A stretch of 64,000 bases of DNA. It comes from Runella sp. MFBS21 (lineage in GTDB: Bacteria; Bacteroidota; Bacteroidia; Cytophagales; Spirosomataceae). Below, in pieces: positions 17,618-26,792 of the stretch. The stretch spans positions 744,001-808,000 of the forward strand of contig NZ_JARNTW010000001.1 in the NCBI RefSeq assembly GCF_029433105.1, given 5' to 3'. Position numbers and translations under genes: made by a program. Position 1 is the stretch's first letter. Each line of letters begins with the position of its first letter. The notes under the pieces were generated by a model that was not told the origin of the DNA, did not search any database, and worked only from the letters and a program-made list of their open reading frames with translations.

Positions 17618-19129
17618 TTATGATAAAGTGGCTAGCGCTTTTTCCAAGCGAGCGATGACTTCTTGTTTTCCTAAAATTTCCATAGTAAGCATCAAATCAG
17701 GGCCGTGTCCAGCGCCTGTTACGGCCAAGCGCAAGGCTTGCATTACCTTGCCCATCTTTACCCCTACGCGCTCTGCCGCCGCCGCCCAAATTGCCTTCGC
17801 AGACTCTGCCAAGAAATCACCTTCAAATATTTTAAGGTCTTCTATGTAAGCCGCAACGGCCTTTTGGGCATCGGTATTCCATTTGCTAGTTGCCACGGCT
17901 TCTTCATAAGTAGCAGGAGGCGTAAACAAAAACGCAGCTTCGCTCAAAATTTCCTGCGGGAAAGTGACGCGGTCTTTCATGAGAGCCACCACTTTGTCCA
18001 AATCCAAGGAAGTATCCGCAGGCCATTGGCCATTGTTTTGGAGGATTTCACCCAATGCTTCATTGGAAGTGCCTTTTAGGTATTGTTGATTAAACCACTT
18101 GGCTTTGGTAATATCAAAACGTGCCCCTGCTTTATGGATACGCTCTAGCGAAAAGGCTTCGATAAGTTGATCCATACTAAATAGCTCTTGGTCGGTGCCG
18201 GGATTCCAGCCTAGAAAAGCCAAGAAGTTGACGACGGCATCTTTGAGGTAGCCATCTTCGCGGAAGCCTCTAGCCACTATACCCGTATTGGGGTCGGTCC
18301 ATTGGAGGGGAAAAATCGGGAATCCACCCAAATCGGCATCTCGTTTGGAGAGTTTGCCATTGCCTTCGGGCTTGAGCAAAAGCGGCAAATGCGCAAATTG
18401 GGGAGCTTTCCATCCAAAATATTGGTACATCAATACATGCAATGGTGCCGACGGAAGCCACTCTTCTCCTCTGATAACGTGCGTGATTTCCATCAAATGG
18501 TCATCCACGATATTGGCCAAATGGTAGGTAGGCATACCGTCTGATTTGAGAAGCACTTTATCGTCGAGGGTAGAAGCATGTACCGATACCCACTCGCGAA
18601 TGATGTCTTTGAAACGAATTTCTTGTTTGGGGTCGATTTTGATACGAATTACATAAGGGTCGCCCTTGGCAATGCGTTGTTGTACTTCTTCAGCCGACAA
18701 TGTGAGCGAATTGGTCATTTGAAGGCGCGTAATGGCGTTGTATTGGGCGGCATCGGCTCCTGCTTCTTCGAGACGCTTGCGCATGGCTTCGATTTCGTCG
18801 GCAGTATCGAAAGCATAATAAGCCTTGCCTGCTGCTATGAGTTGCTCGGCGTATTGGCGATACATCTCTTTACGCTCAGACTGACGATAAGGGGCGTGAG
18901 GGCCGCCTACGCCTTGTCCTTCGTCGATTTGAATCCCTATCCATGCCAAGGCTTCTAAAATGTAAGCTTCGGCGCCTGGTACGTAGCGGTTTTGATCGGT
19001 ATCTTCGATGCGAAGAAGCATCTTGCCGCCATTTTTGCGAGCAAATAAATAATTGTATAAAGCCGTGCGAACCCCTCCAATATGGAGAGGGCCGGTAGGA
19101 CTGGGGGCAAAACGAACTCTTACTGACAT
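17618..19129 (-). CDS. gltX: glutamyl-tRNA synthetase
   Basis: A 503-residue class I aminoacyl-tRNA synthetase that charges tRNA-Glu in the cytoplasm. The HIGH-equivalent motif is PSPTGPLHIGG (residues 9-19) and the KMSKS-equivalent is GKLSKR near residue 260. RVRFAPSPTG, RIEDTDQNR and VIRGEEWLPSAP are standard GltX landmarks. The C-terminal half is the anticodon-binding helical domain. The length is slightly greater than the enterobacterial enzyme, as usual in Bacteroidota. It heads a probable two-gene operon with the PHP phosphatase (12-base gap). A -7 element lies about 150 bases upstream. Confidence 0.97.
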   Translation of the reverse strand: MSVRVRFAPSPTGPLHIGGVRTALYNYLFARKNGGKMLLRIEDTDQNRYVPGAEAYILEALAWIGIQIDEGQGVGGPHAPYRQSERKEMYRQYAEQLIAAGKAYYAFDTADEIEAMRKRLEEAGADAAQYNAITRLQMTNSLTLSAEEVQQRIAKGDPYVIRIKIDPKQEIRFKDIIREWVSVHASTLDDKVLLKSDGMPTYHLANIVDDHLMEITHVIRGEEWLPSAPLHVLMYQYFGWKAPQFAHLPLLLKPEGNGKLSKRDADLGGFPIFPLQWTDPNTGIVARGFREDGYLKDAVVNFLAFLGWNPGTDQELFSMDQLIEAFSLERIHKAGARFDITKAKWFNQQYLKGTSNEALGEILQNNGQWPADTSLDLDKVVALMKDRVTFPQEILSEAAFLFTPPATYEEAVATSKWNTDAQKAVAAYIEDLKIFEGDFLAESAKAIWAAAAERVGVKMGKVMQALRLAVTGAGHGPDLMLTMEILGKQEVIARLEKALATLS

Positions 19130-19522
19130 GAAATTTTGTAAATCTTGGTTGTTTTTGTCGGGTTGTTTGAGAATGTCTTTTCTTTAGAATACACATTGGT
19201 AATCAATGAATTCCGAAAACTATTGATGCATTATGGATTTCTAAATGTTGATTCCAAAACAAGCCCTCACTTTTGGAGGTGCAAAGTTACCACAAAAAGA
19301 CAAGCTCAGCGTTTGAAAAGTTATTTGATAATTTAAAAATGCCTCTATTAATAGGTTGTGGTTTGATTATCAGTATATTGTGTTTTTATTTTGTTGTTGG
19401 ACAATAGAAAAACCTATAAAAACTTTTCCTTATTTTGTAAGCATCAAGAATTTTTGTAAAGTGTTTTTATTGATGAAAATTGATTATTTTTAGATTTTAT
19501 ATGTAAAAAATACGATATAGCC
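19130..19522. other. gene-free divergent promoter region between gltX and the CAP-domain gene
   Basis: About 390 bases, increasingly A+T-rich to the right. Apart from the -7 element for gltX (19282-19289, minus) I see no coding frame or stable hairpin. The right half probably contains the promoter of the CAP-domain gene, but no clean TAnnTTTG is present there. Confidence 0.5.
19282..19289 (-). promoter_or_regulatory. Bacteroidota -7 element TAACTTTG for gltX
   Basis: Minus-strand TAACTTTG followed by C, an exact TAnnTTTG match. No TTG lies at the -33 distance. A transcript from here would have a leader of about 145 bases before gltX. Confidence 0.4.
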
Positions 19523-20209
19523 ATGTTTAGGATGATTGTTTTTTTACTTCTCATTTGTTTAGGGAGTGCTTTTCAACCCAAACCTTTGGATTATCATGAG
19601 CTTACGACCAAGGAGTTTGTTCGTTTAGGGGCTTTGCAACAACCTGTAAATGTCTATGAACCTGATTATAAACTCCTCGATGCTACGATTTTTCATTTGA
19701 CAAATCGAGAACGGATGAATAGAGGCTTAAAACCCCTAAGCTATGCGGTGGGACTGCATCTATCTGCCGAAAATTTTGCGAAAGACATGATTCAAATGGA
19801 CTTTTATGGACACAATCATCCCTACAGTCCGGCCCTTGCTACCCTCAATGAAAGAGTAGGTTTTCATACGTGGGAGTTTCCACGTAAAGCCGAAAACATA
19901 GGCCAATATCAAGTAATAGACACCCCTGAGCAATATTGCTGCCGCCGCAAAAGAGACGGTAGTTTTGAGTACATGGATTGTGATTCCAAACATCTCTTTC
20001 ATCCTTACACTTACGCAGGATTTGCCCAAACGGCAATCGATGAATGGCTCAGGTCTCCTTCTCATCGCCGTGCCATGTTAGACTCCACGATGACTCATTT
20101 AGGCTGTGCGGCTCGACTCTCCAAAAAACCTTACCAAGTATGCAAAGCCCCTTACGGACGTTTTGTGCAAAATTTTGGACAAAGGAAAGAGTCATTGAGT
20201 CAAAACTAA
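19523..20209 (+). CDS. CAP/SCP-domain secreted protein
   Basis: A 228-residue protein with a short signal peptide (MFRMIVFLLLICLGSAF). It contains the bacterial CAP (SCP/PR-1-like) signature: IFHLTNRERMNRGLKPLSY, then LHLSAENFAKDM, MDFYGHNHPYSP (conserved His), AENIGQ, and a late WLRSPSHRRAMLD (second conserved His). Two close cysteines (QYCCRRKRDG) and others further on may form disulphides. Bacterial CAP proteins are exported and poorly understood; no enzymatic role is claimed. Monocistronic. Confidence 0.88.
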   Translation: MFRMIVFLLLICLGSAFQPKPLDYHELTTKEFVRLGALQQPVNVYEPDYKLLDATIFHLTNRERMNRGLKPLSYAVGLHLSAENFAKDMIQMDFYGHNHPYSPALATLNERVGFHTWEFPRKAENIGQYQVIDTPEQYCCRRKRDGSFEYMDCDSKHLFHPYTYAGFAQTAIDEWLRSPSHRRAMLDSTMTHLGCAARLSKKPYQVCKAPYGRFVQNFGQRKESLSQN

Positions 20210-20303
20210 AGTAGGGATTTTAAAAGAAAAATTGACAAGTAAGGTCTTTGGGGAATACCGCCTTTTTTTCAGTTCTTTGCGGTATCATTAGGCCTACCAA
20301 ACT

Positions 20304-20762
20304 ATGTCTTTGCTCGATTCTTTCTCCTATGAGTTTTCAAAAGAACCCTTTTTGATTTCTACCGACAAATCAAAATTAGACATTGATTTGATTCACAGCT
20401 ATCTATCATCACGCTCGTACTGGGCCGAAAATATTCCTCGCGCTATGATTGAGCGTTCGATACAAAATTCGGTAGTTTATGGTGTCTATGAAGGGAAGTA
20501 TCAAATCGGCTTTGCACGGGTGGTGACTGATTTTGCTACCTATGGCTATTTGGCAGATGTGTTTGTGTTGGAAGAGTACCGAGGACAAGGGCTATCGAAA
20601 TGGTTGATGGATTGTATCTTTAATCAAACCCCCGAATTTCAGGGATTTAGAAAATGGTCGTTGGCCACAGCCGATGCCCATGGGCTGTATGAGCAGTACG
20701 GTTTTACGGCTTTGGCTCGCCCCGAACGGATGATGGAAAAAGTAAATTTTACGAAATATTAA
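20304..20762 (+). CDS. GNAT family N-acetyltransferase
   Basis: A 152-residue protein with the GNAT acetyl-CoA-binding core: [31 protein letters not shown] holds the Q/RxxGxG/A-type motif A ([10 protein letters not shown]), followed by [20 protein letters not shown], which is motif B. An acetyl-CoA-dependent transferase is expected, but the substrate cannot be read from sequence. The stop lies 8 bases before hisF on the same strand, so the two are likely co-transcribed; whether this reflects a functional link with histidine synthesis is unknown. Confidence 0.9.
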   Translation: MSLLDSFSYEFSKEPFLISTDKSKLDIDLIHSYLSSRSYWAENIPRAMIERSIQNSVVYGVYEGKYQIGFARVVTDFATYGYLADVFVLEEYRGQGLSKWLMDCIFNQTPEFQGFRKWSLATADAHGLYEQYGFTALARPERMMEKVNFTKY

Positions 20763-20770
20763 GTACCCTT

Positions 20771-21556
20771 ATGCTTACAAAACGTATCATTCCTTGTTTG
20801 GATGTAAAAGATGGACGCACCGTCAAAGGCGTTAATTTTGTGAACCTTCGCGATGCAGGCGATGCCGTAGAGCTTGCCGCTATCTATGCCGAACAGGGTG
20901 CCGACGAATTGGTATTCTTGGATATTACGGCCACGGTCGAGGGGCGTAGCACACTTTTGGAATTGGTTCGTCGGGTGGCGCATACCATCAATATCCCCTT
21001 TACCGTAGGAGGTGGTATTTCCTCTAAAGCCGATGTATCAGCCTTACTAAATGCAGGAGCTGATAAGGTTTCGATTAATTCGGCTGCGGTGCGCAATCCT
21101 GGTCTTATCAATGAGCTGGCGTTAGAATTTGGTAGTCAGTGTATTGTGGTGGCAATAGATACGCGCAACATCGCTGTTCAGACCGAAAACGGCGAAGAAA
21201 TGATTGACATCGTGCATACACATGGCGGTCGTAAACCTACCGAACTTCGTACATTGGCTTGGGCCAAAGAAGTAGAAGAAAGAGGCGCGGGCGAAATACT
21301 CTTGACGTCAATGGATACCGATGGTACCAAAAATGGCTTTGCCTTAGAGCTCACTGCGGCGATTTCGTCAGCGGCCAATATTCCCGTCATTGCCTCAGGG
21401 GGAGCTGGCACAATGGCCCATTTTTATGATGTTTTTATGACCGGCTATGCTGATGCTGGTTTAGCAGCGAGTATTTTCCATTTCAAAGAAATCGATATTC
21501 CCGTTCTTAAAACATATCTTCGTGACCAAGGTATTGCGATGAGGATGTCGCGCTAA
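20771..21556 (+). CDS. hisF: imidazole glycerol phosphate synthase cyclase subunit HisF
   Basis: A 261-residue TIM barrel that, with HisH, converts PRFAR to imidazole glycerol phosphate and AICAR in histidine synthesis. The N-terminus [20 protein letters not shown] carries the catalytic D11 region; other landmarks are [14 protein letters not shown], the phosphate-binding [18 protein letters not shown], the second catalytic Asp in [13 protein letters not shown], and the second phosphate site [13 protein letters not shown]. The length is about ten residues over the common 251, mostly in the [13 protein letters not shown] loop. It is separated from the rest of the histidine pathway and follows a GNAT gene by 8 bases. 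Confidence 0.97.
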   Translation: MLTKRIIPCLDVKDGRTVKGVNFVNLRDAGDAVELAAIYAEQGADELVFLDITATVEGRSTLLELVRRVAHTINIPFTVGGGISSKADVSALLNAGADKVSINSAAVRNPGLINELALEFGSQCIVVAIDTRNIAVQTENGEEMIDIVHTHGGRKPTELRTLAWAKEVEERGAGEILLTSMDTDGTKNGFALELTAAISSAANIPVIASGGAGTMAHFYDVFMTGYADAGLAASIFHFKEIDIPVLKTYLRDQGIAMRMSR

Positions 21557-21700
21557 AAATAAATGTAACAACACCTTTATTTTAGCAAATGGTAGAGGTA
21601 TTTTGTGAAATGGTCGATTTATAGAAAAGATAAAACGTATATTGTGCTTGATTTGCATATTACTATTTTTTCCTATCTTATCACAAAACCTATACAATCA

Positions 21701-22264
21701 ATGAAAAAAATCACTTTTGTAGCCGCCCTTTTGGTGTCATTTGCCTCTTTTGCGCAAACTTGGAATGTAGATAAGGCTCACTCAAAATTAGGCTTTACGG
21801 TGACACACTTGATGATTTCGGAAGTGGATGGCAACTTCAAAACTTTCGATGCTACGATCAAGTCTTCCAAAGAAGATTTTTCGGATGCGGTTTTTGAAGT
21901 ATCAGCTGATGTCAATAGCCTCAATACCGACAACGACAACCGCGACAAAGACCTCAAAGGTGCGAGTGGGTTTGACGTAGAGAAACATCCCAAACTGACT
22001 TTTAAAAGTACTTCTATCTCCAAAATAGATGCTAAAAAATACAAATTGACGGGCGACTTGACCTTGAAAGGCGTTACTAAACCCGTGACTTTGGAGATGA
22101 CCCTCCTTGGTATGGGCAAAAACATGCGTACTCAGAAGCCCAAAGCAGGCTTCAAAATTACAGGAACTATCAAACGCACTGACTTTGGCGTAGGTGGTAT
22201 GCCCGCCGCCGTAGTGGGTGAAGATGTAGAACTCAGAGCTGTCGGTGAGTTTGAACAACAATAG
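21701..22264 (+). CDS. YceI-family periplasmic lipid-binding-fold protein
   Basis: A 187-residue YceI protein from the ATG at 21701, which gives a clean signal peptide (MKKITFVAALLVSFASFAQ). The start at 21605 is only an open-frame extension. The mature sequence has the family pattern: TWNVDKAHSKLGFTVTHLMI, VSADVNSLNTDNDNRDKDLK, FDVEKHPKLTFKSTSI, and the terminal FKITGTIKRTDFGVG. YceI proteins are lipocalin-like beta barrels binding long polyprenoid or fatty molecules in the periplasm; a specific ligand is not known here. It is followed by a bidirectional terminator. Confidence 0.92.
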   Translation: MKKITFVAALLVSFASFAQTWNVDKAHSKLGFTVTHLMISEVDGNFKTFDATIKSSKEDFSDAVFEVSADVNSLNTDNDNRDKDLKGASGFDVEKHPKLTFKSTSISKIDAKKYKLTGDLTLKGVTKPVTLEMTLLGMGKNMRTQKPKAGFKITGTIKRTDFGVGGMPAAVVGEDVELRAVGEFEQQ

Positions 22265-22286
22265 GTATCTCTTAAAAATTAGTTTT

Positions 22287-22323
22287 AAAAATTCCCTCCC
22301 TTGCAAAGAGAGGGAATTTTTTT
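22287..22323. terminator. bidirectional rho-independent terminator between YceI and MBL genes
   Basis: AAAAATTCCCTC (22287-22298) pairs perfectly with GAGGGAATTTTT (22310-22321). T-runs follow on both strands. It separates the convergent YceI and MBL-fold genes and reaches into the MBL stop codon. Confidence 0.85.
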
Positions 22324-23167
22324 ATATAAAATCGCCCAACAAACCCTTGTTTTTGGCTCTAATACCTTTTTCGGTCATTTCTACTGTACAGCAGTCAAAG
22401 AGGGGGTCATGGTCAAAAAATAGGAGATAGTCATGCTCCAAGGCTTCTTTTAAAAGTGCTTCTTTTTCTTTCATGGTTTCGAGCGGCCTTACATCATAGC
22501 CCATCACATAAGGTAGTGGCAGATGCGCGTGCGACGGAATGGTATCAGCCATAAACACCACCGTTTGACCTTTGTAGGCTATTTTGAGCATGGTCATTTT
22601 TTCGGTATGTCCATCTACATAAATAGGAGTAACGTGGGGGCCAAAAGGATTGTCAAATTCGTCAGAAAATCGAAGTTGTCCTGCTTCTTGAATCGGTAAA
22701 ATATTTTCCTTGAAAAAAGTAGCTTTTTCGCGAGCGTTTGGAAAATTAGCGGTGTTCCAGTGGTCCGAATGCGTCCAATAGTGCGCATTCGGGAAAGTAG
22801 TTTGGTAGCCCGAACGGTCGGCTTTCCATTCGACCCCACCACCGCAGTGATCAAAATGTAAATGTGAAAAAATAACATCAGTGACTTCGTCTACTCCAAA
22901 TCCTGCTTTTTGTATCGATTTTACCAAATCTCCTTCGCCGTGTCGGTAGTAGAAAGCTTGCCATTTGAGGTCTTGTTTGTTGCCCATACCTGTATCCACT
23001 AGCATTAGGCGATTGCCGTCTTCAATGAGCAAACATCGCATATCCCAGCTACAAAGATTGTTTTCGTCGGCAGGAATCACCCGATTCCAGATAGTTTTGG
23101 GTACTACACCAAACATCGCGCCGCCGTCGAGTTTGAAATGCCCTGCGTCTATAACGTGTAATTGCAT
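22322..23167 (-). CDS. MBL-fold metallo-hydrolase (AHL-lactonase-like)
   Basis: A 281-residue metallo-beta-lactamase-fold protein. The di-metal motif is intact: SHLHFDHCGG with H102, H104, D106 and H107. A further His lies in YWTHSDHW, an Asp in VVFMADTIPSHAHL, and the last metal His in YLLFFDHDPLF. The N-terminal layout (GHFKLDGGAMFGVVPKTIWN) is common in bacteroidetal hydrolases annotated as MBL fold, some related to lactonases. No signal peptide is seen. The substrate is unknown. It is monocistronic, convergent with YceI and divergent from the response regulator. Confidence 0.88.
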   Translation of the reverse strand: MQLHVIDAGHFKLDGGAMFGVVPKTIWNRVIPADENNLCSWDMRCLLIEDGNRLMLVDTGMGNKQDLKWQAFYYRHGEGDLVKSIQKAGFGVDEVTDVIFSHLHFDHCGGGVEWKADRSGYQTTFPNAHYWTHSDHWNTANFPNAREKATFFKENILPIQEAGQLRFSDEFDNPFGPHVTPIYVDGHTEKMTMLKIAYKGQTVVFMADTIPSHAHLPLPYVMGYDVRPLETMKEKEALLKEALEHDYLLFFDHDPLFDCCTVEMTEKGIRAKNKGLLGDFI

Positions 23168-23371
23168 ATTGTGGAGCTTTTGAGGAATGATTTCAAAACA
23201 ACTAATTTCTGACGAAACTCGTTATATTTACCGTATAAAAAATGCTAAAGGAGATAGAAAGTACGGAAACTATTGTGAGGCCAAATGAATTCTCTATAAA
23301 AGTGAAGCCGATACTAAGCCTAGTGTTTTTGTAAATAAAGTGGATTATTAACCAATATGACAGCCTAATTG

Positions 23372-24073
23372 ATGACCAACGAAATAAAAAAAATCCTGAT
23401 TGTAGAGGATGACTCACGCATTGCTCAAAACATCAGTAAAGGCTTGCGTGAAAAAGGATACGATACCGAAGTGGCCTATGACGGACTGATAGGTAGCAAA
23501 ATTGCCGCTGCTCATCACTTCGATTTAGTGATTTTGGACATCAACTTGCCATCCATGAATGGCTATGAGGTATGTAAAAATATCCGACAGCGCGATCCCA
23601 ATGTGCCTATTTTGATGCTAACGGCTCTGGGTGAAGCGGATGATAAAATCGAAGGCTTCAACGTAGGTGCCGACGACTATATCGTAAAACCATTTGATTT
23701 TCGGGAGCTACTAGCCCGCGTCAATGTGTTTTTGAAACGCTCACAGTCGGATATCGAAAATGTGACAAACAATTTGCTTCGCATTGCCGATCTTGAAATC
23801 AATCCTGATACCAAAACTGTCATACGCGCAGGGCATACGATTGACCTCACTCCTAAAGAATTGGCTTTGCTCGAATACCTGATTCGTAACAAAGGTCGAG
23901 TGGTATCCAAAACCGATATTGCCGAAAAAGTATGGGATATGAATTTCGATAGTGGTACCAATGTCGTAGAGGTTTATATCAATTTTTTACGTAAAAAAAT
24001 TGACCGAGATTTTGAAACCAAACTTATTCATACCAAATCTGGAATGGGCTATGTTTTGAAAGAAGATTCTTGA
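23372..24073 (+). CDS. OmpR/PhoB-family response regulator (orphan)
   Basis: A 233-residue regulator from the ATG at 23372 (a TTG one codon earlier is also in frame). The receiver domain has the acidic pocket (VEDDSRIAQN), the phospho-acceptor D56 in DLVILDINLP and the conserved Lys in DYIVKPFDF. The C-terminal winged helix (about residues 130-233) is OmpR-like: LTPKELALLEYLIRNKGRVV and FDSGTNVVEVYINFLRKKID. No sensor kinase gene lies within the flanking genes (MBL hydrolase, M3 peptidase), so the partner kinase is elsewhere. A terminator follows immediately. Confidence 0.93.
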   Translation: MTNEIKKILIVEDDSRIAQNISKGLREKGYDTEVAYDGLIGSKIAAAHHFDLVILDINLPSMNGYEVCKNIRQRDPNVPILMLTALGEADDKIEGFNVGADDYIVKPFDFRELLARVNVFLKRSQSDIENVTNNLLRIADLEINPDTKTVIRAGHTIDLTPKELALLEYLIRNKGRVVSKTDIAEKVWDMNFDSGTNVVEVYINFLRKKIDRDFETKLIHTKSGMGYVLKEDS

Positions 24074-24118
24074 TTGTTAGGGAATTAGCTTAGATTTGTT
24101 CCCGTTTTGGCAAATACT

Positions 24119-24145
24119 CTCCCCTCAATTGGGGGAGGAATTTTT
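24119..24145 (+). terminator. terminator after the OmpR-type regulator
   Basis: CTCCCC (24119-24124) pairs with GGGGAG (24132-24137) around TCAATTG, followed by GAATTTTT. Confidence 0.6.
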
Positions 24146-24199
24146 AGAATACAAGTATTAACTTGCCACTTCATTAAAAACTAACCGTTCTTTCATCCC

Positions 24200-26308
24200 A
24201 TGAAAACCAAATCTCTATTTTTGGGCTTGCTGCTTAGTAGTGGCATGGCCGTTGCACAAAACACCAGTAACATGAGTTCAAATCCACTTTTACAACCCTT
24301 TGATACCCCCCATCAAACGGCTCCTTATGACAAAATCAAACCCGACCATTTTTTGCCTGCTTTGAAAGAAGCAATGGCACAAGGAAAAAAAGAAATTGAC
24401 GCGATTGTTAACAACAAAGCCAAGCCTACTTTCGAAAATACCATCATTGCGCTCGAGCAAGGTGGCGAAAATGTAGGCAAAGTCAGTTCGATATTGTTTC
24501 ATTTGAATGGGGCAGAAACCAATCCCGAAATCCAGAAAACAGTACGCGAAGCCTCTCCTTTACTTACGGAATATGGCAATGATATTACCCTCAACGATAA
24601 GCTTTTTGCGCGTGTAAAAGCAGTGTGGGATCAACGCGATAAACTCAAACTTGATACTGAGAGTGCGATGCTTTTGGAAAAAACCTACAAAAGCTTTGCC
24701 CGTAATGGTGCCAATCTCAACGCCGCTGACAAAGAAAAACTGCGTGGTATCAACAAAGAATTGTCGCAGTTGTCTATCAAGTTTTCTGAAAACAATCTCG
24801 CCGAAACCAACGAATACTCGCTCGTAGTAACCGACGAAAAAGACCTTGCAGGTTTGCCCGATTTTGTGAAAGAAGCTGCAAAGGCCGCTGCCAAACGCCT
24901 CAATAAAGAAGGTTGGGTGTTTACGCTGCATGCTCCAAGTTACGGGCCTTTTATGCAGTATGCCGACAACCGCGACTTACGCAAACAACTTTTCTTGGCT
25001 TATAACGGACGTGGATTCAACGGTAGCAAAAACGATAACAAAGACAACATCGCCCAAATCGTAAAGCTTCGCTATGAAAAAGCAAAGCTACTCGGCTACG
25101 CTACTTGGGCCGATTATATCTTAGAAGAGCGTATGGCCAACAGCAAGCAGATTGTCAACAATTTTTTGAATGACGTCAAAAAATACGCCGAACCTGCCGC
25201 TGCCCGTGAACTAGCCGAGTTGACGACCTATGCTAAGAAAAATGGATTTACCGAAGACAAATTGCAGCGTTGGGATGTTTCGTATTATTCAGAAAAACTG
25301 AAAAAAGAAAAATACGCTATCAATGATGAGTTGTTGAAACCATATTTCAAACTCGAAAATGTGTTGGACGGAATCTTTGCTCTCACCAACAAACTATACG
25401 GTATTAGTTTCAAAGAAAACAAAAACATTCCTGGCTGGCATCCTGAAGTGAAAGCTTATGAGGTTTTTGACAAAGACGGGAAGTTTTTGGCGGTATGGTA
25501 CGGGGATTATTTCCCTCGCGCAGGCAAGCGTGCGGGTGCGTGGAACAACAGCGTCCAAGACCAATGGATAGAAAATGGCGTAGAATATCGTCCGCACGTG
25601 GTCAATGTTTGTAATTTCTCACGTCCTACCGATACCAAGCCTTCATTGTTGTCTTTTGGTGAAGTGACTACCTTGTTTCACGAGTTTGGTCATGCCCTTC
25701 ATGCGATGCTTGCCAAAGGCAAATACCAAACTACCTCAGGTACGAGCGTAGCGTGGGACTTTGTAGAACTTCCTAGTCAAATCATGGAAAACTTTGCGGA
25801 AGAGCCCGAAGTACTTCGGATGTTTGCAAAACACTATCAAACGGGCGAAGTGATTCCCCAAGAATACATCGAAAAAATCCGCGCTAGTTCTAACTTTATG
25901 GCAGGCCTAGCCAATCTACGCCAAATAGGATTGGGAATGATAGACATGGCTTGGCACAGCAACGTACCCAATGGCGAATCGGTAGCGCAAATTGAGGAAA
26001 AAGCCGACATAGGTGCTCAAATTTATCCAAAAGTAGAAGGAATAAGCGTGAGTACTGCGTTTAGTCACATTTTTGCGGGCGGCTACTCTGCGGGCTATTA
26101 TAGCTACAAATGGTCGGAAGTGTTAGACGCTGACGCCTTTGAGTTGTTCAAAGAAAAAGGTATTTTCAACCAAGAAGTAGCCAATTCGTTCCGCGAAAAC
26201 GTACTTTCAAAGGGAGGTAGTGAGAAGCCAATGGTACTTTATAAGCGTTTCCGTGGTCGCGAGCCTAAGCCCGAAGCAATGCTCAAACGCGCTGGATTGA
26301 TTTTGTAA
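24200..26308 (+). CDS. M3-family metallopeptidase, peptidyl-dipeptidase Dcp-like, exported
   Basis: A 702-residue zinc peptidase of family M3 (Dcp/oligopeptidase A type). The HExxH motif is TLFHEFGHALH with H494 as the first ligand, and the downstream Glu lies in FVELPSQIMENFA. The typical C-terminal tract GGYSAGYYSYKWSEVLDADAF is also present. A signal peptide (MKTKSLFLGLLLSSGMAVAQ) indicates a periplasmic or surface enzyme, unlike cytoplasmic E. coli Dcp. The N-terminal segment NPLLQPFDTPHQTAPYDKIK matches Dcp-like proteins. It probably digests short peptides. It lies alone between two terminators. Confidence 0.93.
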   Translation: MKTKSLFLGLLLSSGMAVAQNTSNMSSNPLLQPFDTPHQTAPYDKIKPDHFLPALKEAMAQGKKEIDAIVNNKAKPTFENTIIALEQGGENVGKVSSILFHLNGAETNPEIQKTVREASPLLTEYGNDITLNDKLFARVKAVWDQRDKLKLDTESAMLLEKTYKSFARNGANLNAADKEKLRGINKELSQLSIKFSENNLAETNEYSLVVTDEKDLAGLPDFVKEAAKAAAKRLNKEGWVFTLHAPSYGPFMQYADNRDLRKQLFLAYNGRGFNGSKNDNKDNIAQIVKLRYEKAKLLGYATWADYILEERMANSKQIVNNFLNDVKKYAEPAAARELAELTTYAKKNGFTEDKLQRWDVSYYSEKLKKEKYAINDELLKPYFKLENVLDGIFALTNKLYGISFKENKNIPGWHPEVKAYEVFDKDGKFLAVWYGDYFPRAGKRAGAWNNSVQDQWIENGVEYRPHVVNVCNFSRPTDTKPSLLSFGEVTTLFHEFGHALHAMLAKGKYQTTSGTSVAWDFVELPSQIMENFAEEPEVLRMFAKHYQTGEVIPQEYIEKIRASSNFMAGLANLRQIGLGMIDMAWHSNVPNGESVAQIEEKADIGAQIYPKVEGISVSTAFSHIFAGGYSAGYYSYKWSEVLDADAFELFKEKGIFNQEVANSFRENVLSKGGSEKPMVLYKRFRGREPKPEAMLKRAGLIL

Positions 26309-26330
26309 ATTATTGATCTATAATTTTTTA

Positions 26331-26367
26331 ACCAAAAAGCCGCTGTGATGAACAGCGGCTTTTTGGT
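26331..26367. terminator. strong bidirectional terminator after the M3 peptidase
   Basis: A perfect 16-bp stem (ACCAAAAAGCCGCTGT, 26331-26346, with ACAGCGGCTTTTTGGT, 26352-26367) around GATGA. T-runs in the stem serve both directions, so it also closes minus-strand transcription from the kinase/remnant region. Confidence 0.9.
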
Positions 26368-26445
26368 TGGAATGAGGGGGGGAAGACTCAGCAAAGACTT
26401 TTCAACGATTCGTAACCTATGGTATCGTATCAAAGAAACGGGGTA

Positions 26446-26654
26446 TTATGAGGGGTTGGAGAAACCTCTACATTTTTTGCCGTTATTGTACCGGGCAGTA
26501 TAATACTCCCCAATATCTTCTATACCTTCGTAACAGCATTCAAAGACCTCTTTACTGACAATAAGTTCAGAGCCACATTAATAGCACAATGAATTTGAAA
26601 GTCAATTCCTTTTAAATTGACTGCATCATAAATATGCACATTAGAGTCATTTTT
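26446..26654 (-). pseudogene. 3' remnant of an unknown gene with one frame shift
   Basis: Minus-strand reading between a TAG at 26655-26657 and a TAA at 26446-26448 gives two protein-like segments in adjacent frames. The first is KNDSNVHIYDAVNLKGIDFQ, continuing IHCAINVA. The second is SELIVSKEVFECCYEGIEDI, continuing GEYYTARYNNG... to FSNPS and stop. The frames switch near 26570. The composition is clearly coding-like but no family is recognised with certainty; the second part loosely recalls immunity-type proteins. No start codon remains, so this is a decayed 3' end rather than a functional gene. Confidence 0.45.
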
Positions 26655-26694
26655 CTAGACTGCATGATTACAAAAATATTTCGACACCGATTTC

Positions 26695-26776
26695 CTACAA
26701 CATTTCCACTTTCATCACATTATCATCCGAAATGCGGTCGATGAGCTTGTTGTAGGGGTCGATGCCGCCTCTGACG
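26695..26776 (-). pseudogene. remnant 3' end of a paralogue of the ABC permease/M1 peptidase gene
   Basis: Positions 26695-26770 match the 3' end of the intact gene at 27505-27580 (offset exactly 810 bases), ending at the same stop codon. The remnant encodes GGIDPYNKLIDRISDDNVMK followed by VEML, identical to the intact protein. The few base differences (Val, Leu, Lys and Asp codons) are all synonymous. Similarity ends abruptly upstream of the GG pair and at the stop codon downstream. This indicates the surviving tail of a diverged second copy rather than a fresh duplication. Confidence 0.75.
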
Positions 26777-26792
26777 GACAATTCTGGACAGA

